A stretch of DNA of 64,000 nucleotides from Gracilaria domingensis (lineage: Eukaryota > Rhodophyta > Florideophyceae > Gracilariales > Gracilariaceae), in contig VCMS01000265.1 in assembly GCA_022539475.1 (NCBI GenBank), forward strand, positions 1 to 64,000, written 5' to 3'. How positions within the stretch are numbered: the first letter of the stretch is position 1; each line of letters begins with the position of its first letter. Below, piece by piece: positions 54,797 to 64,000 of the stretch. The notes under the pieces are model-generated. The model had not been told where the DNA came from. It made no database searches and worked only from the letters and a program-made list of their open reading frames with translations. The position numbers were made by a program, and so were the translations under genes.

Positions 54797-55030
54797 TTTG
54801 ATCGATCGCTTCATAATCTGATACATTTTTTAAATTTGATCGAACGATCAACGCTACTTCTAACGGCCACAAAAATGTGGTACGAAGCGTAACGTTTGTT
54901 TGCTAGCTTTACTGTAAACATATGTAGCTCATTTTGCGGACATGCTCAACAGGACGGTATGATCGTCCAGTTAAATGGCCCGGTTTTTGCTCTGATCGTC
55001 GATCACAGACGATTTAATCGAGCGATCATA
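54797..55030. promoter_or_regulatory. Cluster of GATCG/CGATC motifs between divergent transposon genes
   Basis: GATCGATCG near 54800, GATCGAACGATC near 54838, GATCG near 54960, GATCGTCGATC near 54993, and CGAGCGATC near 55018. The density is far above the surroundings and several copies are palindromic. They may be binding sites for the accessory protein or transposase. Confidence 0.4.
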
Positions 55031-55140
55031 GAATGTATGAATGGTTTTGATTACAGTAAGCTGCAGCTTGCTTTGAGGATTACTATGAGGGTATGCGGTC
55101 TCAAAAATAAATGGCCATAATGACCGTTATGCGAATGTAA

Positions 55141-55199
55141 TGAATCCAGTGTTTGGAAAGAAAGTGCCGACGGCACTTTCTTTCCAAACACTGGATTCA
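55141..55199. repeat. Perfect 29-bp inverted repeat with one-base spacer
   Basis: Arm TGAATCCAGTGTTTGGAAAG... at 55141-55169 and its exact complement at 55171-55199, around a single A. It lies about 110 bp before the transposase start. Perfect arms this long rarely survive, so the structure is recent or selected. Confidence 0.9.
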
Positions 55200-55307
55200 A
55201 ATTTGAAACCATTTGAAAGGCAGAGTTTGAAACTTTTCATCGTTTACAGTTCGGAGGCTTGAAAACAAATTTTTTTAATTTTAATAAGATATGTAAGGGC
55301 GCCAAAA

Positions 55308-56212
55308 GTGCAGGGCACAATCATGTCCTTGACAATGGCGCGAAGACAAAGTGAGTTTGGCTTGCGCCGTGCGGCCTCCAACATTTTGGGGATCGAGATT
55401 TCCCAACAGCATTCGACCCACCGTCGCTTTCGGGCTGTGTTTGGTGTTCCTGTTTCGTTGTTGCCTTATATTTGGAAACATGTCGAAGAGAGTTTAACTC
55501 AAAAGAGCGAGGCAAAACATCTGTTGTGGGCTCTAATTTTTCTTCGTTTGTATGATTCCGGCAGTGTTCTATCTTGCTTTGCGGGCTGCGATGAGAAATG
55601 TTTTCGGAAATGGGTATAGTCATTTATTGAAGCTTTATCATCTATGAAGGTAGTACGTTTTTCCAATACTTTTTCGAAGACGTATATCACTCTAACACTT
55701 TTCAGATTTTGTGGAAAGATCGACTACCAGGCCGCGATTTTTCACAGTTCAAGATCTCTGTGGATGGGACGGACTGTCCTATAGTAGAACCTACCCCATT
55801 TGAGACGAAATGGTATAGCCATAAACTTAACGGGCCGGGCGTTCGCTATGAGATTGGTGTAGCTATCGAGTCTAGCAAAATAGTCTGGATCTACGGTCCG
55901 TTTCCTTGTGGTGCTTTTACTGATCTCAAAATATATCGTCTACGTTTGAAATAGGCTTTAGAGGAAGGAGAAATGATTGTTGCGGACGTTGGCTACCCGG
56001 AGAAACGCACTAGCTATACATCATCTTATGGGTCATCGAGGTTTTTTGGATGGATTCGCGCTCGTCATGAAGCGGTTAACAAGCGTATTAAGCAGTTTCA
56101 GTGCCTTTCAAGGCCGTTTAGACATAATCGGAAGAAGCATTGCTCCGCCTTTTACGCCTGCGCAAACCTGACGCAGTTAATGTTAGAGAGCGAACCTGTA
56201 TTTGCGGGGTAG
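55308..56212 (+). pseudogene. DDE transposase copy A (DDE_Tnp_4-like), one 56-bp intron, two in-frame stops
   Basis: Exon 1 (55308-55649) carries the helical leader (HRRFRAVFGVPVSLLPYIWK, LLWALIFLRLYDSGSVLSCF). A 56-bp intron (55650-55705, GTAGTACG...CTAACACTTTTCAG) joins in frame to exon 2: FKISVDGTDCPI (first D), TKWYSHKLNGPGVRYEIGVA, IYGPFPCG, MIVADVGYPE (second D) and RARHEAVNKRIKQF (E). In-frame TAG codons at 55617-55619 (Trp expected in relatives) and 55952-55954 show decay. Copy B at 58428-59327 has no intron at the matching site. The gene is divergent from the accessory gene at 54697. Confidence 0.75.
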
Positions 56213-57377
56213 GATATCAAATAAATAACGACCGTTGTGTTTGACCTAGAGAATGATCAAAAATTTCTGTCACGAATCGGGAGATCCTGCAGCTCCCTGC
56301 AATCACGCGTGACGAAAGTGACATGCCACGCGAATAACGCGGTCAGCGTGTATACAGCTTACAGCTGCAATTTGTCGGGCAGTTAAGGTCTAGTTATTTA
56401 GAGCAAATCAGATATATGCAAAGCAAGATTTCCATAAGCCGTCGCAAAGTTCCCTTGACAATTTGCGACGAAAACGAATTTCAGCCTCTACGGAAAATTA
56501 AAAACATAAATAGTTCTCTCTTAACTTTATGATGAGGAAGCCTTACGCATTCGCATAAGTATTTATCAGCGCCTTGAGAAGTAAACTTCTCAAAGAAAAA
56601 AAGGCAAAGCTCCTCTAGAAATTATCTTTTGATACATAATTATTTTCTTTAAGCGTTTCATCAAGCCAAAAGACTTTTTTATTTTATATAATAGTCTTCA
56701 TATAATTAGCATATTAAGAAGCTTTTGTTCCGTGAGTGTACAAAATGTAGCTCTTCTTTATACTTTTATGTAGCATGTAGCAATTCTTTAATATAAATTA
56801 TATAATTTAATTTAATATTGCTCGTGCCCTGAAACGAACTTTGCTGGATTTAGGAGCTACTTCAGAACTCTGACTGACCTGATAGTCTGGCAGTGATACG
56901 CAAGAATTATTGCAAGATAGATTGAGTGTTTTTGAAATGTACTCAATGCCAAGCGGCTGATCGGATAAAGAATTAGTACTTTGACTCCTCCGCTTTGAGC
57001 TGGATATTTCTAACTTAAAAATAAAAGGCAAATGTTCTCGTATTCAACATATAAAGTGACAAAACAAAACGTTACATAAATTTGAATTTAAACGTTGTAC
57101 TGTAACACAAAGAGCTGCAGATAGGTAATAAAAAAGAACAATACAAGGCTGAATATTGTTCTTGTTATTCTTGTTTTTAAACAATAAGCATGATACCTAA
57201 ATATTTGGAGGTAATGTCAGAAGAACTACCTACATTTTCCTTGTAGAAAACGTTTTTTGTTGGATATCACTTAGGATACATTTCCCAAATGTGTGCACTG
57301 AAGGAACGTTTTTTCTTTAGGAGCTGATTTGATGGCAGGGATGTGACCTATTTACAGCAACGTTTCAAAAAAGGCGG
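56213..57377. other. Stretch without a recognised gene
   Basis: AT-rich, especially 56480-56810. Probably the flank of transposon copy A and unrelated spacer. Confidence 0.35.
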
Positions 57378-57503
57378 TAAATGCGCCGCGTGACACGGCG
57401 CCTTTTTAAAATAATTTTATTAGAATATGACTGATACTTTGAAAAAGAAAAGATCATTCTATATATAAGCGGGCACTTATTGGCAGTGTACCAACAACCT
57501 AGA
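57378..57503 (-). repeat. Dispersed repeat, inverted partner of 28549-28690
   Basis: Its reverse complement shares GTTGGTACAC, CGCTTATATATAGAA and the GCGCC/GGCGC hairpin with the copy near 28.6 kb. The hairpin here (GCGCCGCGTG...CACGGCGC) is less perfect. Confidence 0.6.
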
Positions 57504-58427
57504 AAGATTACGAAAACTACTGTTAGTGCTAGTTTTTATTCTATTTTCGCTAAAATTGGCTTTACATTTTGAGCTGATTAGCGAGTGTCCACGCCGGTAG
57601 GAGCTTTGCAATGAATTGGAATATTAGTGAAATTTATAAAATATTTTGTGATGGTAAAGTAAAGTTAACGGTAAAATGTTTCAAAGTAGTGGCATATTTT
57701 GGTAATATTTCCTTAGAAAGCCTGGAAAATGAAATCAGTTCTGGTATTCAAGGGATGTGTCCTCCCAATTTGGGACAACATGGACGTTGGTTTTCCTTTC
57801 CGTTGGGTTCTTTTTTGTTTGTATTCTTTTGATCTACTCGCATCCTATGTCCAAAAACAAGACACAATGCCCTATGCTCACGGAGAAGTGCGGGAAAGAC
57901 CAGAAAAGGTGGTCGGCATTTACATAAGACTATCATATTGAGTAACTGTCGTAAGCACCTAAACATAACATTCTAAGCATTGTTGAAAACTGAGGTGAAC
58001 ATAAAATGCTCCCGTGCTTAACATGTCATGTAAAACTAACGTTCAGTAATAAAACCATTAACATGACTTTGCGAATTGGTAGATTACTTTTTGCTTACAA
58101 GTAATACTTTCGTTGTACTCGTTTCCAGTATGAAATGATGACGAAACCATATCAATATCTCGAAACTGAATTGCACGTGAAGAAAGAGAAGTATATCACA
58201 AGTTGCCAAATAAATTTTGATGAGCGAATACATTTTCGAAGCATTATCTTCGTTATCTACGTACAAGAAGTACAAAATTCACAACACAAGAAATGTAAAA
58301 AGCAAACGAAGACCATTTTGCAAGTATTAGCAACTTAGAAAATAAAATACAACTAAAACGACGCCAACATTCATATTATCCGTTAAGCCAAAAACCTCTC
58401 AATGAATTGACGTAAATATTTTAAATG
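57504..58427. other. Stretch without a recognised gene
   Basis: AT-rich; frames of 60-75 codons without motifs. Confidence 0.35.
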
Positions 58428-59327
58428 CTATATAGAAAACAAAGAGCTCTTATTCTTCAGCACTACAGAGACAACTTGAGCGACATCATGAGAACACGAA
58501 GAATGAAAAGAAAGGTTGTGAGGAAAGACTTGCCTGAGCACCTCAAAAGATTTCAAGCGTTGATTTAGAGTCTCTTGTTTTGCTCTGATCAAAAACTGAT
58601 TAATTCCCAAAAGATATAAATTTTCAGAAGGTGTTATACATTGTGCATCTGAATATCCATCGTCAGATAAAATGTACTCAGTTTCTAAGAGACTCTGCTT
58701 CATGCCTGATTGAAAAAATTTGTTGTCAGGATATATTCCGCACTCAAATGGAGCGTGCGCCTATACAAGATAGCCGGATTTGATACAAATAGCCAGCTCA
58801 TAACGAAGTCTGGAGGATTCAAGTTTGTGCGAAAACCATTTCGTGTCAATGGGAAATGTCTCATTAATTTGACAGTCTGTGGCGTCAACGGATACCAGCA
58901 CCATTGGTTCTCCTAGAAAATTAGATTGAAAGCGATCTTCCCAATTTATCTTTAGAAGGATTAAAACCTTGTCAATGTAAAGGAATAATGTTTTTCGACT
59001 TACTTGATTTAAGTTTGATAATATTCTCTCTGTACGCTTAACCCGTAGGCGTATTGTTTTCTCTTCTCGCTGGATAAGTGAACTTAAGACATGTACCGAA
59101 ACATAAAGCTTCAGAAACGTTAAACCCCAGAGCAGATATTGAGGATCATAAGTGAAGGTTAGGTCCAGAACAGTAATGTTTTCCCAAAGAACAGTGCAGG
59201 TGTCTGGGCTAACTCCAAATAAAGAACGAAATTTCCTTATCAGTCTGAGGGTTGACAAGCAAGGAGCATTTCGAATATAATTTTCACCATAGTACTGAAA
59301 TGTCGAAGAAGATACATGTGGCAGCAT
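58428..59327 (-). pseudogene. DDE transposase copy B (DDE_Tnp_4-like), intronless, one in-frame stop
   Basis: A 300-codon frame with the same layout as copy A: helical leader (LRLIRKFRSLFGVSPDTCTV, LLWGLTFLKLYVSVHVLSSL), SVDATDCQI (first D), TKWFSHKLESSRLRYELAI, HAPFECG, ILSDDGYSD (second D) and RAKQETLNQRLKSF (E). A TAG at 58761-58763 falls where copy A and relatives have Trp before the PF-CG motif, consistent with TGG to TAG. At the site of copy A's intron this copy reads straight through (LLK then INWEDRF). An accessory gene fragment is divergent at 60252. Confidence 0.75.
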
Positions 59328-60251
59328 CTTTCTAGCTCGGGTACGTCAGGATGATCGACTTCTGTAGACTTGTGCTCGCATAAGATGATTTCATGTCATA
59401 TAAAGGCTCCAAAATCTTGCACTAAACACAAATTCAAAAGGTTTCGTAATTAAGCCCTAAACACTTTGGTAGCAATAACCAACTGAATTTCTCTTGTAAC
59501 CTTTGTAATGAGACGACCATTGTTCATAACTACCTGACACCACATTCTTCTGACATGGGCATCGTAATATATTTTTTACATGCCTTTCGTGCTTGAATTC
59601 CAAATTTAAACACTCAAAGCCTGAATGTACTCCATAGCCCTGAGCGAAAACCACGTTTTCTAAAAGTCTTATTATGGCATAAACTTTTCGATAAGGACGC
59701 AGATCATAGAGTTATTCTTGTCACGGCAATCTTTTTGGACTCTTGAATGAAAGTAAAAGCAAAATGAAGTGTACGTAGACTCGAGAAAGAAACTTGCGGC
59801 ACTTACTTCGGCTCCTTTTTTGCGATTCCAGCGTTTTTATGCTTTAATATTATGGCATTAACTTCTTCGTGTTACTTTTATTTTCCATGAAAATTTGAAG
59901 AGGCTCTCTCACGTATCTCGCCAATTTCAAAACATTGAAAGAAAAAGAAATGAGGAATCTACCGCCATTTTTATGCTAGAGGAACATTTCGCTTTAAGGA
60001 ACTACATTTATGGCATATTTATATTGTGTACATGACATGTGTTTTCCATTTCACAAACGATTGAAAAAAATGTCACTACATTTCCCAAAGTAGATTCTTA
60101 CACGAAAGATATGTCCGAGAAACCTGATGTCAAATCTCAACAGAGCTTTCGCAATGTTGATATACATGGCGTGAAAAGCAGGTAATTTCGGAGATTTTAC
60201 TCAGGTGCAGACCTGAAATTGTAATACCTTAACCCGGAAAGATCTCTCGAT
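59328..60251. other. Region between the divergent genes of transposon copy B
   Basis: AT-rich, no long palindrome like that of copy A. A minus-strand frame at 59457-59654 is unrecognised. Confidence 0.35.
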
Positions 60252-60677
60252 ATGCCTCAGTACATGATTCCAATACACAGTTTTCGGCATAAGTACAATG
60301 GACCACAACCATCGTCTCCTGTTGTCTCTCTTCTCTCACATCCTTACGTATTCTTCAATATACCGCGTTTGACTAAACATTCCGATTCCATCAAACTGCT
60401 GAAAAAAACATTTGAGAAAGGATTATTACCTGGAAAGGAGCAGCCTAAGCAAGTGTGGAAGTCAGAACGTATATTTCAGCAATACAAGTTAGAATCTTTT
60501 CGGGCTCAATATTATATTCTGCGCAAACATTATAAGCAACTCCAAAGTAAATGGAATACTTCTTCTTTACTTTCTGAACGTAAACCTGACACTGTTATGA
60601 AGAAGACTCTCATGATAATCTCAATCGAAGATGTTCAAACGATAAGAGCATCTCCACCGGCAGCAGAAAAAAGATAG
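60252..60677 (+). CDS. Accessory gene of DDE transposon copy B, N-terminal part
   Basis: 141 codons. FFNIPRLTKHSDSIKLLKKT and ERIFQQYKLESFRAQYYILR correspond to the N-terminal domain of the copy A accessory protein (RLPKLSESAPAVKRLRHLLE and EDVFTQYKLDNFRNAYNRVR). The beta-rich C-terminal domain of copy A is missing, so this copy is truncated. Placement divergent from the transposase repeats the layout of copy A. Confidence 0.5.
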   Translation: MPQYMIPIHSFRHKYNGPQPSSPVVSLLSHPYVFFNIPRLTKHSDSIKLLKKTFEKGLLPGKEQPKQVWKSERIFQQYKLESFRAQYYILRKHYKQLQSKWNTSSLLSERKPDTVMKKTLMIISIEDVQTIRASPPAAEKR

Positions 60678-60751
60678 CAAATAAGCAAAACCTTGCAGAC
60701 GTGTATAGCTGTAACTGGCTGCAACTATTTTGCTGCTTTGCTTATTTGCTA
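60675..60751. repeat. 15-bp perfect inverted repeat upstream of the Harbinger gene
   Basis: TAGCAAATAAGCAAA (60675-60689) and its complement (60737-60751), flanked on both sides by CAGCAG-AAAAAAG-like phrases. It may be an end structure of either neighbouring transposon. Confidence 0.6.
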
Positions 60752-60816
60752 CGCTCTCGCTCATCTCCAGCAGCAAAAAAGTACATCTCAGGAACTCTGT
60801 CGGGGCGAGCCCCACG

Positions 60817-61970
60817 ATGGCGTTAATCTTGAATCAGGAACTTGATGAGGCTCTCGATGAGCTTCTTCAGAACATCCTCACGAGTAGTGAGAGCGAAAGC
60901 GAAAAGCTTCGCAATGGAGGATCTCGAGCTGGGCGTTCCGCCAACGTCGATCGACAACGACTAAGAGGCCATCAGCAACTCACCACTGACTACCTCTGCA
61001 CAAATCCCATCTACCACGATGGCTATTTTCGCCGCAGGTTTTGCATAACACGCCGCCTTTTCACCATGATTTGTGAGACATTACAGCAACGCAGTCAATA
61101 CTTTGTACAAATGCCAGACTGCGCAGGGCTTTTTGGCTTCAGCGTACAGCAGAAAGTAACATCAGCTCTTCGCAGCTAGCCTTCGGCTGCTCCGCTGATA
61201 GCGTCGATGAATACGTGCGTATGTCAGAATGAACTGCAACAGAATGCGTCAAAAAGTTTTGTCGTTGTATTGTAGACTGCTTCGCGAAAGAGTATCTACG
61301 CAGTCCTACTATCTCTGATCTACAAAGAATACTGATTCGCAGCCGAAGTCTGGGGTTTCCTGGTATGGTCGGTAGCATTGACTGCTCTAAATGGCTTTGG
61401 AAGAATTGTCTCTTTGTTCGGCGTGGAGAGTACCAAGGCAAAGAAGAAAAACCGGGGTTGACCCTTGAGGCAGTTGCAGATAATACTCTTTGGATATGGC
61501 ATGCATTCTTTGGCACCCCAGGAAGCGCGAATGATATCAACGTTCTTGAAACATCACCTCTTTTGCACAAGAATGCGGATGGCACTTATCCCCCAAAGGT
61601 TTCATACGTTCTCAACGGGAAGGAGCAAAGTGTGCCGTTCTATCTTTGAGATGGTATTTATCCACGCTACCCAATATTTATTCACACTGTTCACGAGCCC
61701 ATCTCCAAGAAGGAAAAGGTTCTCGCTGCCAGACAGGAAGGAAGAAGAAAAGACATTGAACGCGCTTTCGGAGTTCTGCAGGGTAGATGGCATATTGTAC
61801 GGCGTCCATCACGATTCTGGAGGGTAGAGACGATGAGAAATGTGATGTATTGCTGCATCATGCTGCATAACATGATGATAGAGGAGGGTCTAACGGATGA
61901 GGAAAAGAGCTGGAAAGAGTCAGAAGCATTCGGTGGTCAAGAGGTTGTGCATATTAGTCGTCCTGTTTGA
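60817..61970 (+). pseudogene. PIF/Harbinger transposase (plant-transposon type), decayed
   Basis: ATG 60817 starts an acidic leader, then YHDGYFRRRFCITRRLFTMI and QKVTSAL. The frame breaks within about 61165-61177 and the protein continues one frame over: SADSVDEYVRMSE, GMVGSIDCSKWLWKNC (first D), LEAVADNTLWIWHAFFGTPG, SANDINVLETSPL (second D), DGIYPRYPIF and DIERAFGVLQGRWHIV (E). It ends with the usual CCIMLHNMMIEE. TGA codons at 61230-61232 and 61647-61649 interrupt it. So there is one frameshift and two stops, with all catalytic residues still readable. It is a different Harbinger branch from the gene at 6557-7750. Confidence 0.8.
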
Positions 61971-63231
61971 TCCGGGAGCTCGTCGGACAATGTGATTGAG
62001 GGATCAATAGCGGCGTTACGTCAGGGAGATGCATTTCTGAAGCAAGTGTAGAGCAAACCCAGAAATGGGGAAGATCCACAGGATTTCCGAGTCCTGCTCC
62101 CTATATGGGCAGTCTCAGTGACACAGCCCTCTCTCCGTGCTCAAGCTAGGAGCAATCCGGGTGTAAGACCGGAGACGGTGACTGGCTATACCTACAGAGG
62201 TGAAACCGAGAAATGAGCGGGGCCCAAGTGGGTAACGAGATAGAAAGCCCTCAAGATGGGATCGCAAACAAGCAACCGTGTGAACGGTGTACACAAAGAA
62301 CCGACCACGGAGCGGAGCAACGGCCCGTGCCAACCGGCGGAAACAGGGCCGATAGCGGCGCGTCGACCACGCAGTGGTGCCAACAGAACGTACCAAAGTG
62401 GGGTCAGAGAATACCCGTACGAGGGCAGAAGCAGTACCTAAACGAGGTGGCGATATCCAGAGCGACTCCACTCCTTGGCCAAGACGCTCGAAATTAGCCG
62501 ATGTCGGAACAGTAACAAGAAACCAACAATTGGTGCACGTTTAGGCTTCCTTAAGGACCCTGAGGGGTAGATATGTCGAGACCAGCCGTGGTTACCCTTC
62601 GCGAGGAGTAGTGAACCTACGTAGGCGACAATATCTATAGCCCGGTTCTGGGAGGTAGGACGCGACTCAGGTGAGTTTAATTGGTGGGCTCCAGGGCGAA
62701 ATGGCCCGAGCCTATATAGGGATCTACCAAGAATTAAGCCATTACTAACTACAACTGTGGTGTGTACCTCTCGAGGTTCGAACACGTGTACGACCCAGTG
62801 TCAGGGCTTCTATGCACAACCCCGGCGGGTACACCTTGAGTATCTACTCTACACGTCGACTACGAAGTCCAGCGTCAGCTCGTATCCGTGAGCCAATTCC
62901 CACATCTACCTATGAAGGTTCCTGCAGACTTCTTCCGAAAATTAACCAAAAATGGGGGTGCCATTCATAGTGTGCGCCACGTCACTCAAGGAGGTCAGTG
63001 CTCATTATGAGATGCATCTTGCGCCGATTACCGGATCGTGTTTGCTCCACATCTCTCCCTTCTTAGACCAGCATTCCCGTCGCGGGCGAAGAGGAAGGCG
63101 CAGTCGGTGGTCGTATAAATAACCAACACACGATGGTGGGTACCGCACTTTCGGTTTCATCGATAACAGAGCTCGCAGAGATCTTACTGTGCTCAAGACA
63201 TCCAAATACGAAAGAGTTTCCTTCTTTAGGC
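61971..63231. other. Stretch without a certain gene; possible LTR or leader
   Basis: The minus-strand sequence around 62150-62185 shares the phrase CGGTCTTACACCCGG with 46530-46550 in the plus-strand gypsy-type leader. This hints at a related LTR element, but the match is short. Confidence 0.35.
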
Positions 63232-63570
63232 ATGAACCCGTTTTCAACGAATCCGTTGCTGGGGGCGTCGGCGTCCGCAGCTCCGCAGGGTGCGGCGTCT
63301 GGTGCTCCCGCAAACAGCGGTCCCCAACAGGGTGGTCAGTCTCAAGTTCCTCCCTTCCAAGGGCCTCCGCTGCTAGCCCATCCGGGATACTTCGGTGGCT
63401 TCAGTTCCGCGCCGCTCCCTCAAGTGCAACCGATACAGCAGCCAGCTTATCACCCTCCGGGCGCGCAGTACTATCAGGTTCCCCACGCGGGCGTCCCGTA
63501 TCCGATTCCCATGCAGGGCTATCCTCCGAACGCGGCTCCGCAGGTTCCCGACGTCGAGGCGGTGGCTTAG
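63232..63570 (+). CDS. Pro/Gln/Ala-rich protein, unrecognised
   Basis: 113 codons from ATG 63232, a better start than 63133 because the composition changes there. It begins MNPFSTNPLLGASAS and is rich in P, Q, G, A and Y (for example PIQQPAYHPPGAQYYQVPHA), with no stable fold expected. It resembles the disordered N-terminal part of some retroelement gag proteins. The following 430 bp stay partly open with more ordered composition, so it may be the first piece of an element that runs out of the window. Confidence 0.4.
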   Translation: MNPFSTNPLLGASASAAPQGAASGAPANSGPQQGGQSQVPPFQGPPLLAHPGYFGGFSSAPLPQVQPIQQPAYHPPGAQYYQVPHAGVPYPIPMQGYPPNAAPQVPDVEAVA

Positions 63571-64000
63571 AATAATGAGCAAGCGATGCCGTTGACGGTG
63601 AACGCCAGAGGTTGGATCTAACGCGAGTCGTTGCTCAACCGTTCGCCCCGCAGGGATGGTGTTATCTTCTCACGAGCTACGTGGTTCCACCCGACAGCGG
63701 TTAACGATGAGGCTCTTATTGACTCATATGCCGATGCAAACGGAATGCTCCTAGGTGGGATTCGACGCGATATGGTACGCTTTTGCGATTGGCAGACCCG
63801 CATAGCGGTTGAACCTCACTTGATCATCCGCGCGCGCGGCGAATCGTTGGATACTGCTCGAGGAGGTATGGCACGCCTAGCGTACGAGCGAGTACACCGA
63901 GTTCGGGGAGAGCATGCTATTTCGCCGGAGTACGAATTCGATGTCTCTCACTACCGTACGTACGGTGAACGCTCTTTTGGAGATGCCTTAGCCGAGTTTC
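63571..64000 (+). other. Possible continuation of the Pro/Gln/Ala-rich gene to the window edge
   Basis: One frame reads protein-like sequence (ATWFHPTAVNDEALIDSYAD, ARGGMARLAYERVHRVRGEH) up to the edge. It has no recognised motif and is too short to name. Confidence 0.3.

Overview
This is a eukaryotic window. It is crowded with transposable elements of many families, with a few apparent host genes between them, mostly single-exon and mostly secreted or regulatory. Nothing is laid out as a bacterial operon and no RNA gene is certain. The one intron I can place with confidence is 56 bp long (55650-55705), with a CTAAC branch-like site just before its AG. The host genes encode two kinds of secreted cysteine-rich protein, a WD40 protein of the STAND (Apaf-1-like) type, and a C2H2 zinc-finger protein. 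The mix of Plavaka-type CACTA, Harbinger-like, pogo, hAT, Ty3/gypsy and gag-only LTR elements suits an alga (a red alga is my guess), an early-diverging fungus or another protist. The sequence alone does not settle this.

Layout. 0-4 kb: the end of an unrecognised gene, then a long intact Plavaka-type transposase. 4-6.5 kb: a degenerate ~75-bp tandem repeat and a cluster of three hairpins. 6.5-8 kb: an intact Harbinger-like transposase with a palindrome upstream. 8-10.1 kb: a decayed pogo/Tigger transposon edged by palindromic boxes. 10.8-13 kb: a large secreted gene with FGKR repeats, Pro/Arg repeats and about 13 six-cysteine modules, frameshifted once. 16.1-16.9 kb: a secreted glycoprotein candidate. 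17.9-21 kb: a dispersed repeat split by a tandem gag-only LTR element; an unsplit sister copy of the repeat lies at 29.2-29.4 kb. 21.9-24.1 kb: the STAND-WD40 gene. 25.5-27.6 kb: two tandem secreted cysteine-rich paralogues. 27.8-28.3 kb: a hAT-type MITE with a perfect 8-bp target duplication. 30.6-31.6 kb: the C2H2 gene. 32-33.7 kb: a decayed transposase of the DUF7869-like group.

36.1-45.9 kb holds an old Ty3/gypsy element on the minus strand, and 45.9-53.2 kb a second gypsy-type element on the plus strand that abuts it and is bounded by inverted rather than direct repeats. 53.2-62 kb holds two copies of a two-gene DDE transposon (transposase and accessory gene divergently transcribed) and a decayed Harbinger transposase. 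The last 1 kb has a Pro/Gln/Ala-rich frame running to the window edge.

The strongest unexplained signal is the self-complementary pattern CCGNNCGG. I counted about 50 copies by eye across the 9.8-kb minus-strand gypsy element, LTRs and non-coding part included, and about one in the rest of the window. Next are the FGKR repeat series in the secreted gene, the gypsy element with inverted ends, and the split and unsplit repeat pair that gives a clean view of an LTR-element insertion.
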